From Geoanaerobacter sp964528055 (lineage in GTDB: Bacteria; Desulfobacterota; Desulfuromonadia; Geobacterales; DSM-12255): a DNA stretch of 64,000 bases. How positions within the stretch are numbered: the first letter of the stretch is position 1; every line of letters begins with the position of its first letter. This document shows, piece after piece, positions 9,091 to 17,278 of this stretch. Both the position numbers and the translations under genes were made by a program. Location of the stretch: positions 29,250-93,249 of the forward strand of contig CAZGQM010000013.1 of the NCBI GenBank assembly GCA_964528055.1, written 5' to 3'. Under the pieces are notes generated by a model. That model made no database searches and had not been told where the DNA came from. It worked only from the letters and a program-made list of their open reading frames with translations.

Positions 9091-9852
9091 ATGAATCAGA
9101 CAAAAGTAACCCTCGACAAACTGAACGTTCACTTCGGCACCAACCATGCGGTCAAGGATGTCTCCGTCGATTTCCCTGCAAACAGCGTGACCGCAATCAT
9201 CGGCCCCTCGGGCTGCGGGAAATCAACCCTGCTGCGTAGCCTCAACCGGATGCACGACCTGGTGCCGTCCGCACGAGTAACAGGCAAAATCCTGCTAGAT
9301 TCCACGGACATCTACGACCGTGCGGTGAATCCTGTCGCTGTCAGGCGAAGGATCGGCATGGTTTTCCAGAAACCGAACCCCTTTCCTGCAATGTCTATCC
9401 ATGATAACGTCATTGCCGGCTACAAGCTGACCGGCGGGCTGAAACGGACCGATGCCGAAGAAATTGTCGAGTCCTGCCTGAAGCGGGTCGCCCTCTGGGG
9501 AGAGGTTAAGGATCGGTTGAAAAGCAGCGCCATGGATCTCTCGGGAGGACAGCAGCAGCGTCTCTGTATCGCCCGTACCATAGCGGTGCAACCTGAGGTT
9601 ATCCTGATGGACGAGCCCTGCTCGGCACTGGACCCAATAGCAACGCTGAAGATAGAGGAATTGATAGATGAGCTGAAAGAGCAGTACACGGTCATCATCG
9701 TCACCCACAACATGCAGCAGGCTGGACGGGTGTCGGACTACACGGCATTTCTTTACCTTGGCGAAGTTGTGGAATATGATGCAACCAAGAAAATATTTAC
9801 AAACCCTGAAAAGCAGCAGACAGAAGACTATATAACGGGAAGATTCGGGTAA
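9091..9852 (+). CDS. pstB: Phosphate ABC transporter ATPase PstB
   Basis: 253 residues from the ATG at 9091, preceded by TGAGGA overlapping the pstA stop; an in-frame ATG at 9043 lies inside pstA and is rejected. Walker A G-P-S-G-C-G-K-S, ABC signature L-S-G-G-Q-Q-Q-R, Walker B V-I-L-M-D-E-P and H-loop V-T-H-N are all intact. Energises phosphate uptake through PstCA. Confidence 0.96.
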   Translation: MNQTKVTLDKLNVHFGTNHAVKDVSVDFPANSVTAIIGPSGCGKSTLLRSLNRMHDLVPSARVTGKILLDSTDIYDRAVNPVAVRRRIGMVFQKPNPFPAMSIHDNVIAGYKLTGGLKRTDAEEIVESCLKRVALWGEVKDRLKSSAMDLSGGQQQRLCIARTIAVQPEVILMDEPCSALDPIATLKIEELIDELKEQYTVIIVTHNMQQAGRVSDYTAFLYLGEVVEYDATKKIFTNPEKQQTEDYITGRFG

Positions 9853-9860
9853 GAAGCTGC

Positions 9861-9938
9861 AAGACCTGAAACGCCGTACGCAAGACGTGAAAAAACAATT
9901 GCATTTAACGTCTTACGTCTCACTTCTAACGACTCACG
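9861..9938. repeat. Inverted tandem-heptamer element, pstB-phoU gap
   Basis: One arm reads as successive 7-mers AAGACCT, GAAACGC, CGTACGC, AAGACGT (9861-9888). The other arm, 9908-9935, reads ACGTCTT, ACGTCTC, ACTTCTA, ACGACTC. AAGACGT/ACGTCTT are exact reverse complements and the remaining units are degenerate versions. The transcript would fold into a long imperfect hairpin between pstB and phoU. A second element of the same design lies at 53995-54055. Confidence 0.65.
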
Positions 9939-9948
9939 AGGTTATAAA

Positions 9949-10629
9949 ATGGAACGCGAGCATTACAGCAAGCAATATGATGCCGAACTGAACGGGATCC
10001 GCGAAAAGCTCCTCGAAATGGGGGGAAAAGTGGAACTTATGATCAACGATGCCCTTAAAGCGCTCGTTGAAAGGGATTCGGCTCTCGCAGACCGGGTCAT
10101 CGCCTTTGACCATCATATTAACCGGCTGGAGATCGAGATTGATGAACGGTGCCTTCAGGTCCTGGCCACGCGCCAGCCGGCAGCCCGTGACCTCCGGTTC
10201 ATCACATTGGCGCTGAAGATAGTTACTGACCTGGAACGTATCGGCGATCAGTGCCGAAATATCGGCATTCGGGCCAAGGAGCTGAACGATGAGCCCCCCC
10301 TGAAGCCTTACATCGATCTTCCCCGCATGGCCAAGCACGCGGGAACTATGGTCAAAGAGGCGCTGGACGCCTTTGTCCGGGGTGACGACCAGATGGCCAT
10401 CAAGGTCTGCCGCGATGACCAGTTTGTTGATGATTTAAACGAGCAGATACAGCGGGAACTTCTCACCTTCATGATGTCAGACCCAACCGCCATTGCACGT
10501 GCAATGAAGATCAACCATGTTGCAAAATGCCTGGAGAGGATTGCCGACCACGCCACCAATGTGGCGGAGATGGTAATATTCATGGTAAAGGGGAAAGATA
10601 TCCGACACGTGGGTCATTCCACGTTATGA
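9949..10629 (+). CDS. phoU: Phosphate transport regulator PhoU
   Basis: 226 residues, made of two PhoU three-helix repeats. The metal-binding acidic motifs appear as E-R-I-G-D-Q-C-R-N-I (repeat 1) and E-R-I-A-D-H-A-T-N-V (repeat 2). Couples Pst transporter status to PhoR so that the regulon is off in high phosphate. It follows pstB after a 96-base gap filled by the heptamer-repeat hairpin, so its level may be set post-transcriptionally. Confidence 0.95.
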   Translation: MEREHYSKQYDAELNGIREKLLEMGGKVELMINDALKALVERDSALADRVIAFDHHINRLEIEIDERCLQVLATRQPAARDLRFITLALKIVTDLERIGDQCRNIGIRAKELNDEPPLKPYIDLPRMAKHAGTMVKEALDAFVRGDDQMAIKVCRDDQFVDDLNEQIQRELLTFMMSDPTAIARAMKINHVAKCLERIADHATNVAEMVIFMVKGKDIRHVGHSTL

Positions 10630-10654
10630 TAACGGACTATGTCTGATTTTTTCA

Positions 10655-10680
10655 TGGCCGCCCTGTTCAAGAGGCGGCCA
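10655..10680. terminator. Stem-loop between convergent phoU and exporter gene
   Basis: TGGCCGCC (10655-10662) pairs perfectly with GGCGGCCA (10673-10680) around a 10-base loop. It lies between the phoU stop and the end of the minus-strand lipid operon. The T-run is on the upstream side for the plus strand, so intrinsic termination is not textbook; it may simply be a 3'-end-stabilising hairpin for one or both transcripts. Confidence 0.5.
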
Positions 10681-10682
10681 GT

Positions 10683-13193
10683 TCATTTACGAAAAAATGC
10701 CGGCAGTGATACCAGAGCGAAGAGCATGGTTGCGCCTATCCCGTAGTTGGTTGCCCAGCCGATGGATGCAAGGGCTCCGTAATCCGTGAACGCCAGCGAT
10801 CCGAACCCTGCTATGGTGGTCAGGGCAGAGAGAAATACCGCCCTTCCAGCCTGGACGAATTCGATTTCAGCTGTCCGACCGCCTTCAGTATCGACCCGAT
10901 TGGCAATATGAAGACCGTAGTCACTCCCCATGCCTATTACGGTAACCAGCACCATGGCGTTCATGAAGTTGATCCCCATGCCGGTGATAGCCATGATACC
11001 AATCATCGAGACCACCCCTGCAACCATCGGGTAGATGGATGCAAAGATACCGATTGCTGAAGAAAAGTGGGAAATGAGCAGAAAAAGGACAATCCCCCCG
11101 CCAATGACGAATCCCCAGGTAAAACTCTGCCGTACGCTTCCGGCAAGCTGACTACTCACAAGATCTACGCTGGTGGCCCTGGCAGCAGGGTCTATGGCTG
11201 CAAGTTCCCTCAAGAACCGATCCTGTCTGAACTCTGATCCTCTGTAGAAAAGATGAATAAGCAGGTGGTATCCGTCTCCATCCTTCACGAGATGCCGGTC
11301 TATGGCACCCTTGAGCGGCGACCCGACCAGCCGGGCAATCGCTTCCTCCGGTGAAGAAGTTCGCCCTATCCCTGCCATGACTCCAAGCCCTGATATCGCC
11401 GCCTGGAAAGGTTCAACGGCAAAGCCCTGCCGCTCCAGCGCCTGACGCAGCCCCAGAGCAGGATCACTCCCTGCCAGCCCTGCTGCAATACGCTTCGACA
11501 CCTCTGCCGCTGCAGCGCTGTCATTGACAAGCTGGCCGAGGCTGGAGTACGCCACCAGTTCCCCCTGCTTCCGGTATCTCTGCGCAAGGAGATCCACCCT
11601 CCCTCCACGTGCAAGCAGTTCTTTCAGATCCCTCCCCTCCAGCGCCACCAGCAGCTGCTTGGGACTGAGACTCAGGTGCCGCTCCATCTTCTCCTGGGTA
11701 AGAAACGCCTCGGAGTGTCGCGGCTGGAGATTCTTCAGCTCACCCTCGAATGTTATGGTAAAGGCGGCAGCGGCAAGCACCCCCACGACTATGACTGAGA
11801 CGATACGCGTAAGCCGGCCAAAGCGACGGCTCCCTCTCCATACCGAGGCCAGCCCGAAACCGGGGAGGGGGCGATAGACGAACCGTGGCGACCAGCGCTC
11901 CATTACCAGCAGGAGCGGCGGAAGAAACAGAAAGGTGGCATACATGGAGAATATGACGCCAAGTCCCACGAGAAGCCCAAGTTCGGAAAGGGCTCGCACA
12001 TCGGCAATCCCCAGCGTCAGAAAGGGGAATGCCGTGGTGGCAGCTGCAGTGAATATGCCGTGCCCTGTGTCGGTCACTGCCAGTCTGAGAGCCTCATCAG
12101 GGGGTAATCCGGCAGAACGCTCCACATGGTAACGGTCATAGAGGTGAATGGAATAGTCGGTGCCAAGGCCTATGATCAGGGCCATAAAGGCAAAGGAGAT
12201 GACATGGATGGATGGCAGTATAATCCCTGCAGACCCCATGGCCAGAATCACCCCGCAGGAGATGATGATCGGCAAGAGCAGGGTCGGGACGAAGCGGCGG
12301 TAGGTGGCGAAGAAGAGAAGCAGTACCACCACCAGTGACGATAGGATGCAGGAGAGGATGTCCCGCTTCATGACCGCCTCGTCTATGACCGCAGAGAGGT
12401 GGGCACCGGCGCAGGAGATGCTGACCCTGGCCCCTTTTCGCGCCTGGTTGATTCCAGCGGCCAAGGCCCTTGCAAAGGCCATGTCCTGCACCGGCCTGGC
12501 TGGCTCGGCAATGATGATGAGGCATTTGCCGTCGCGAGAGAGGAAGTATGGCGAATCCGGATCAAGGTCGAACGCCTGGCTCCCCCTCTTCAGGCGGGGG
12601 GTTACAAAATCGCGCAGTGCAAGGGGATCGGCCAGTATCAGGTCGCGCAGACCGGTGCCGGCCTGGCTGGCCAGTTCCGTGCCGGCCCGCTGCAGTGCTT
12701 CATCCATTCCCGAAGATGCCAGACGCGCAAGATAGGCCGGGACATCTTCCGGGTTGAGGAAATAGCCTGGAAGCAGCACTGCATAGCCTATGAAGTCAGC
12801 AAAAGAGCCTGACTCTGCCTGGTCATACACCCTGTACTTGACCCTGCGGAAAGCCGGTGCATCCCCAATCCTCAGCTCACTCAACCTGGCTGCAAAGGCC
12901 TCAGCCTCCGGGACTATGAGCCCCTGCTCCCCTTCGAGGAGAAAATATGCCTCGTTGGCACTCCCTGTCCACTGGAGAGAGTCGACAAAAAGCTTGAGCG
13001 GACCCTGACGAGTTGGAAAGAGCTTGAATACATCCGATTCGAAGCGCGTAGTTAGGATAGAGAAGGAGGACAGCAGGAGCAGGAGCGCCACTACGGCGAA
13101 GACCGATCCGGGGTGGGTGGTAGTTACCCGGTAAATCCAAGCTAGGTGACGCTTGATGGCCGTTTGTGTCGCTTCGGTCAGCCAGCTTAGCAT
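10683..13193 (-). CDS. MMPL/RND-family lipid exporter
   Basis: 836 residues in the arrangement of RND pumps: an N-terminal TM helix, a periplasmic domain of about 200 residues and a block of TM helices with the family motif G-L-G-T-D-Y-S-I-H-L. A second copy of the same layout follows, with G-M-G-S-D-Y-G-L-H-I. Proteins of this type move lipids (MmpL, HpnN) and occur in aryl-polyene clusters next to a LolA-like protein, as here. It is the last gene of the 15-gene minus-strand operon. Likely exports the cluster's lipid from the inner membrane. HpnN itself is an alternative family label, but the neighbours are not hopanoid genes. Confidence 0.85.
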   Translation of the reverse strand: MLSWLTEATQTAIKRHLAWIYRVTTTHPGSVFAVVALLLLLSSFSILTTRFESDVFKLFPTRQGPLKLFVDSLQWTGSANEAYFLLEGEQGLIVPEAEAFAARLSELRIGDAPAFRRVKYRVYDQAESGSFADFIGYAVLLPGYFLNPEDVPAYLARLASSGMDEALQRAGTELASQAGTGLRDLILADPLALRDFVTPRLKRGSQAFDLDPDSPYFLSRDGKCLIIIAEPARPVQDMAFARALAAGINQARKGARVSISCAGAHLSAVIDEAVMKRDILSCILSSLVVVLLLFFATYRRFVPTLLLPIIISCGVILAMGSAGIILPSIHVISFAFMALIIGLGTDYSIHLYDRYHVERSAGLPPDEALRLAVTDTGHGIFTAAATTAFPFLTLGIADVRALSELGLLVGLGVIFSMYATFLFLPPLLLVMERWSPRFVYRPLPGFGLASVWRGSRRFGRLTRIVSVIVVGVLAAAAFTITFEGELKNLQPRHSEAFLTQEKMERHLSLSPKQLLVALEGRDLKELLARGGRVDLLAQRYRKQGELVAYSSLGQLVNDSAAAAEVSKRIAAGLAGSDPALGLRQALERQGFAVEPFQAAISGLGVMAGIGRTSSPEEAIARLVGSPLKGAIDRHLVKDGDGYHLLIHLFYRGSEFRQDRFLRELAAIDPAARATSVDLVSSQLAGSVRQSFTWGFVIGGGIVLFLLISHFSSAIGIFASIYPMVAGVVSMIGIMAITGMGINFMNAMVLVTVIGMGSDYGLHIANRVDTEGGRTAEIEFVQAGRAVFLSALTTIAGFGSLAFTDYGALASIGWATNYGIGATMLFALVSLPAFFRK

Positions 13194-13220
13194 TGCGGTA
13201 AGAACTCCACTAAAGAATGG

Positions 13221-13832
13221 CTACTCGACACGGAAGTCCTTGTCTGCCAGCCCTTTATTCTTCTGCATTCGCGAAAAGGTGATTACTGTCCGGTCGCCAC
13301 GCTGCTCTACGATGGTGAGCCTCTTGAAGGTACCGTCCGGGAGCAGTGTCACGGCAATTTCACGCACCTGGCCGCCGCCCGCAGGTTCTATGGTCACGGT
13401 CAGCAGCTCACCCTGCTGATCTGCACGCACCTCCATCCCCTCAGGGAGTGACTTCAATGGTTTGGCAAGGTAGGAGAACCAGCGCTGGAGCCCCTGCTCA
13501 GGTGGAAGAACGACCCTGCTGGCACTCTTCTCCCGCGGGAGATACAGCGTTAGTAAGGTATCGTTCAGCAGCAGACGGCTTGCATGGGGAGGGTATATCT
13601 CCATAAAGAAGAGTCCGGGCTTCCTGAAGCGGACGATTCCGGTGCTGACCAGCTTCCGTTTCAGCAATGACAGCTGTTTCTCCTGAACTATCTCAGCAGA
13701 AAAATCCGTTATGCCGGCAAAGGCACTCCTGAGTGTCTGCAGACCTTCAAGAGGCGGCAGAGGGCGGGCAGATACAGGTTCGGCTGTCAGGAAAAGCAGC
13801 ACCAGCAAAGACGGGAGGATTCGGAAACGCAC
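13221..13832 (-). CDS. LolA-like outer-membrane lipid/lipoprotein carrier
   Basis: 203 residues from a GTG start, with a signal peptide (R-F-R-I-L-P-S-L-L-V-L-L-F ending V-S-A). The mature protein shows the LolA pattern L-R-S-A-F-A-G-I-T-D-F-S-A and later V-R-F-R-K-P-G-L-F-F-M-E, a beta half-barrel that shields acyl chains in the periplasm. LolA-like proteins paired with MMPL pumps are a fixed element of aryl-polyene clusters. This one probably ferries the lipid product rather than lipoproteins (inference). Confidence 0.85.
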   Translation of the reverse strand: MRFRILPSLLVLLFLTAEPVSARPLPPLEGLQTLRSAFAGITDFSAEIVQEKQLSLLKRKLVSTGIVRFRKPGLFFMEIYPPHASRLLLNDTLLTLYLPREKSASRVVLPPEQGLQRWFSYLAKPLKSLPEGMEVRADQQGELLTVTIEPAGGGQVREIAVTLLPDGTFKRLTIVEQRGDRTVITFSRMQKNKGLADKDFRVE

Positions 13833-13835
13833 AGG

Positions 13836-14249
13836 CTAGAGCCTCCCCACGCCAAGGGTCAGTGTTGCAGAAGCCAGAAGACGGTCGATCTCTCGAACCT
13901 CACCTTCCAAAAGATAGAGACGTCCGAACGACTTGAGAACCCGAACCGAAACCAGCAGGATGCCGCCGGGGCAGGCATCACCAAAAATCTCCGCATGGTC
14001 TATTGCAGCCAGGACTCCACCAGTTTTTTCCTCATGACCGACTACAATTCCGCCAAGCTGAGCCATTGCTTCAACAAACAGAACCGCTGGAAAGCAGATG
14101 GTTCCAATGGTCAGCGTAACCACTGCCGTTCCCCTATCACCTGGAACGACTTCCAGAAGCCGGTCAAGCAGGAGAAACGGATGGCGATGGGGGAGGTACG
14201 CTGCAGGATCTTGATTAATCAGGGCCCCCTCCGATGAAGTCCACCGCAT
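13836..14249 (-). CDS. FabZ-like 3-hydroxyacyl-ACP dehydratase
   Basis: 137 residues or slightly fewer. The hot-dog fold dehydratase active site is visible as L-P-H-R-H-P-F-L-L-L-D-R (catalytic His) and, on the partner helix, V-E-A-M-A-Q-L-G-G (catalytic Glu). It would dehydrate the beta-hydroxyacyl intermediate to an enoyl-ACP. The start is unclear: the ATG at 14249 overlaps the ketosynthase gene by 35 bases and has no ribosome site. A GGAGGGGG near 14225-14232 points to a non-canonical start about 20 bases later. It corresponds to ApeP-type dehydratases of aryl-polyene clusters. Confidence 0.82.
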   Translation of the reverse strand: MRWTSSEGALINQDPAAYLPHRHPFLLLDRLLEVVPGDRGTAVVTLTIGTICFPAVLFVEAMAQLGGIVVGHEEKTGGVLAAIDHAEIFGDACPGGILLVSVRVLKSFGRLYLLEGEVREIDRLLASATLTLGVGRL

Positions 14250-15255
14250 AGTATGGCCCTTCCGGTGATGCAGCTACGTGCAGTCCAGTCTCGCCGGCAG
14301 ACAGGGACAGGAGAAGTGCCGCCATGGAGAGACCACCCATGGCCAGCGAACGGCCGGTAATAGTCGATAGATTCAGGCAGGGCACTGCGGGAAGGCGTTT
14401 GAGAAGTGGTGGGCAGATATCTGCTGTCCCGGAAAGAGAGAGCGACGACCAAACCCGACTGGTCGGAACGAGGTGGTTGACCCCCTCACTGGCAGCCTTT
14501 GCAGGGAGGAGACCCACGGTTCTGATGGATGCAAGCTTCCCCCTGACTCTTGCCCCACGCTGGCGGGCATCCCGCTGTCGCTCCAGAACCAGGATCCCGG
14601 CGCCTTCCCCAAAGCCGGCGGCATAACTCCCGAGCTGCCCCATCAAACGGAAGGCCTTGATCATCTGAGGGGTCAGTTCATCCACCCCTCCGGTGACCAC
14701 AATGTCAGCCCTCCCCTCATCCAGAAAGCGGCAAGCCATCATCAGTGCGGTTTCAGCTGAACAGAACCGCTGCACAAAGGTGACGTTGGATCCTTTGATG
14801 CCATGCTCGATGGAAGCGTTGCTGGCAGAGGCATTGGCTACGGTATTTGGAAAGAGCATCGGAGTAAGCCCTTCTGCACCTCCGGCAAAATATCCTCCGA
14901 GAAAATCTGCCGAATTGGCGATGCCGCCAAATCCACAGCCGAGAAGGATCCCTATCCTCTGCGGATCGAACGCCCCTTGCTCAAGTCCGGCATCGCGCAG
15001 CGCCATACCGGTAGCAGCCACTGCAAACAGGCTGCAACGATCAAACTTCCGCGCCTTGAGCGGGGGCATGAAATCAGCCGCCCGAAACATGTCAGCTTTT
15101 CCCCAGAGAGCCCCTTTGCCATCAATATCCGCAGGTATCGGCGCAAGGTGGCTACACCCCGAACGAACAGCTGAGATCAGGGGTTCTATGCCGACACCGG
15201 CAGAAGAGATGGCCCCCAGGCCTGTCACGACTATGTCATGGGATGATTCAATCAT
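14215..15255 (-). CDS. Degenerate beta-ketoacyl synthase (possible chain-length factor)
   Basis: 346 residues, shorter than the usual 400 or more. The N-terminal thiolase fold is clear (I-V-V-T-G-L-G-A-I-S-S-A-G). The nucleophile region reads Q-R-F-C-S-A-E-T-A, so a cysteine is present. The first active-site histidine motif H-G-T-G-T is absent, and the second region reads T-I-T-G-R where active enzymes have T-G-H. It is therefore unlikely to condense alone. Pairing with the intact FabF encoded immediately upstream, as in KS-alpha/KS-beta partners, is the simplest reading. Start ATG overlaps the FabF stop (ATGA). Confidence 0.85.
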   Translation of the reverse strand: MIESSHDIVVTGLGAISSAGVGIEPLISAVRSGCSHLAPIPADIDGKGALWGKADMFRAADFMPPLKARKFDRCSLFAVAATGMALRDAGLEQGAFDPQRIGILLGCGFGGIANSADFLGGYFAGGAEGLTPMLFPNTVANASASNASIEHGIKGSNVTFVQRFCSAETALMMACRFLDEGRADIVVTGGVDELTPQMIKAFRLMGQLGSYAAGFGEGAGILVLERQRDARQRGARVRGKLASIRTVGLLPAKAASEGVNHLVPTSRVWSSLSLSGTADICPPLLKRLPAVPCLNLSTITGRSLAMGGLSMAALLLSLSAGETGLHVAASPEGPYYAVDFIGGGPD

Positions 15256-16457
15256 TTCTCTAGCACCAGTGAAGTGATATTACCTCCGAACGCGAAGGAA
15301 TTGGAGAGCGCGATCGTTGCCGTGCTGGGCCTTGCGGAATCGTGGCAATGATCCAGATCACACTCGGGATCGCGACCGCGGAAATTGAGTGTTTGGGGAA
15401 TGATCCCGCTATTTAGGGCAATCACCGTCGATACGGCCTCTATGGCCCCGGCAGCTCCGAGACAATGACCGGTAAGGGCCTTGGTTGATACCAATGGCAC
15501 CTGCGCTGAGCGGTCGCCAAAGACCAGTTTCATCGCCTTTGACTCTACGACGTCGTTTAAAGGGGTACCGGTGCCATGGGCATTTACCCAGCCAACCTCT
15601 TCCAACGTAACCCCTGACAGTCGCAGCGCCTCGGACATCACAGCTGCGGCCGCAGCACCGGACGGCTCGGGAGCGGTCATATGGTAGGCTTCACCGGCCA
15701 ATGCATAGCCACGGACATACCCAAGGATTCTAGCACCTCGTGCCATGGCAGCATCAGCTTCCTCCAGGACCATGAAGGCCGCACCTTCGCCGAGGGAAAT
15801 CCCCTGGCGGCCGAGACTGAAGGGGGAACATGGTTCGGAATCAACGACCTTGAGCGAGTTGAATCCTGCATAGAGAAGGATCGAGAGGGTGTCGGAACCG
15901 CCGCACACAACGGCCTTGAGCTTTCCTGTGGCGACCAGATCAGCCCCCCATCCAATGGCAGTGGCTGACGATGAACAGGCAGTAGTTACCGTCCCCTGGT
16001 ACCCGGCGAGAGAGAAGGTCTCTGCGATCGCGGTTGAGGTTTTATCAGGCATCATACCCCTGAGTAGACGCGAATCACTCTTAGCCCCTTCCAGATAAGC
16101 CTTTAGCCACTTTTCGGATTGAAACATCCCGGCTGCACCGGCTCCCATGGAAACACCCATTTCGAAAGGTCCGTAGCAATCGAGAACGCCACTATCCCTG
16201 AGCGCCTCTCCGGATGCGATAACCCCGAACTGATCGGCCCGAGAGAGTCTTGAGGCAACCTTCCGGTCGAAATAATCAAGAGGATCGAACCCCTTGATCT
16301 GGGCGCCAATCCGAGAACTGAACGGAGTGACGTCGAAGAGGTCGATGTCACTTATCCCGCTCTTGCCGGTCAGAAGGGCATCGGTGAATGAGGATATATC
16401 CTTGCCTGCGCTGCAGAACATTCCCAGACCTGTTATGGCTACCCGTTTTTCGTTCAT
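15252..16457 (-). CDS. Beta-ketoacyl-ACP synthase II (FabF-like)
   Basis: 401 residues, full length for FabF. The complete Cys-His-His triad is visible: T-A-C-S-S-S-A, V-N-A-H-G-T-G-T-P-L and S-T-K-A-L-T-G-H-C-L-G. Condenses malonyl-ACP with acyl-ACP. In this operon it probably serves a dedicated secondary-lipid pathway rather than housekeeping fatty acid synthesis, because the downstream partner KS, dehydratase and exporter are specialised. Overlaps its neighbours on both sides by 4 bases, indicating translational coupling. Confidence 0.92.
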   Translation of the reverse strand: MNEKRVAITGLGMFCSAGKDISSFTDALLTGKSGISDIDLFDVTPFSSRIGAQIKGFDPLDYFDRKVASRLSRADQFGVIASGEALRDSGVLDCYGPFEMGVSMGAGAAGMFQSEKWLKAYLEGAKSDSRLLRGMMPDKTSTAIAETFSLAGYQGTVTTACSSSATAIGWGADLVATGKLKAVVCGGSDTLSILLYAGFNSLKVVDSEPCSPFSLGRQGISLGEGAAFMVLEEADAAMARGARILGYVRGYALAGEAYHMTAPEPSGAAAAAVMSEALRLSGVTLEEVGWVNAHGTGTPLNDVVESKAMKLVFGDRSAQVPLVSTKALTGHCLGAAGAIEAVSTVIALNSGIIPQTLNFRGRDPECDLDHCHDSARPSTATIALSNSFAFGGNITSLVLEK

Positions 16458-17194
16458 ATCATCCCGCCGTCAACGACCAGACACTGTCCTGTTATGTATG
16501 AGGCAGATTCAGAAGCAAGGAATGCCACTGCCTCTGCCACCTCGTCTGAAGTGCCGACCCTTCCGAGGGGTAGCGACTTTACAATACTCTCCACCTGTTG
16601 CTGTCTCATGCTGTCGAGCATCTCGGTCTTGATGAGCCCCGGAGCAACGGCATTAACCCTGATCCCCATGGGGCCAAGCTCACGGGCCAGCGCCTTGGTA
16701 AAACTTATGATCCCACCCTTGGTTGCCGCATAGTTTGTCTGGCCGGCCGTACCGGTTATCCCGGAAACTGAGGAGATGTTTATAATTGCCCCGCTGCGGT
16801 TCCCCATCATCTTCCGCGCACCCCACTTGCAGCAGTGGAACAGCGGATAGAGATTTGCCCGGATCACGGCATCCCAGTCTTCCTCAGCCATCATCGGGAG
16901 GTAACAGTCGCGAATGATACCGGCATTGTTAACAAGCACGTCGACTCGCCCGGTTGCAGCTGCCGCATCCAGAAGGGCCATGGCCCCGTCATGGGTGCTG
17001 ACATCAGCCTGAATGGCAACAATGCTGCCCGCAAGTCCGTTCGCCTCTTCAACAAGAGTAGCTCCCGCCTCGGCATTTTCACGATAGGCGGCAAAGACCC
17101 TGGCACCCGCCCGTGCGAAACGGAGTGAAATGGCACGCCCTATTCCCCGGCTCCCACCGGTAACTACAACGGTTTTGCCCGCTGATTCGATCAA
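16454..17194 (-). CDS. FabG-like 3-ketoacyl-ACP reductase (SDR)
   Basis: About 246 residues. The start is set at the TTG at 17194, six bases after GGAG; the in-frame TTG at 17200 touches the GGAG and is too close. Classical short-chain dehydrogenase: T-G-G-S-R-G-I-G nucleotide loop, N-N-A-G, catalytic Ser in I-S-S-V-S-G and Y-A-A-T-K. Reduces beta-ketoacyl-ACP with NADPH. Together with KS and dehydratase, and with no enoyl reductase nearby, the set would leave double bonds in the chain. A gap of 78 bases separates it from the preceding radical SAM gene. Confidence 0.9.
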   Translation of the reverse strand: MIESAGKTVVVTGGSRGIGRAISLRFARAGARVFAAYRENAEAGATLVEEANGLAGSIVAIQADVSTHDGAMALLDAAAATGRVDVLVNNAGIIRDCYLPMMAEEDWDAVIRANLYPLFHCCKWGARKMMGNRSGAIINISSVSGITGTAGQTNYAATKGGIISFTKALARELGPMGIRVNAVAPGLIKTEMLDSMRQQQVESIVKSLPLGRVGTSDEVAEAVAFLASESASYITGQCLVVDGGMI

Positions 17195-17278
17195 GATCAA
17201 CTCCGGAAAAGTAATTTTGGGAAATGTGATTTTACTGTCGGAAGGGTAAAAAGTCCAGCAGGAAGGATATCAGAGTCA

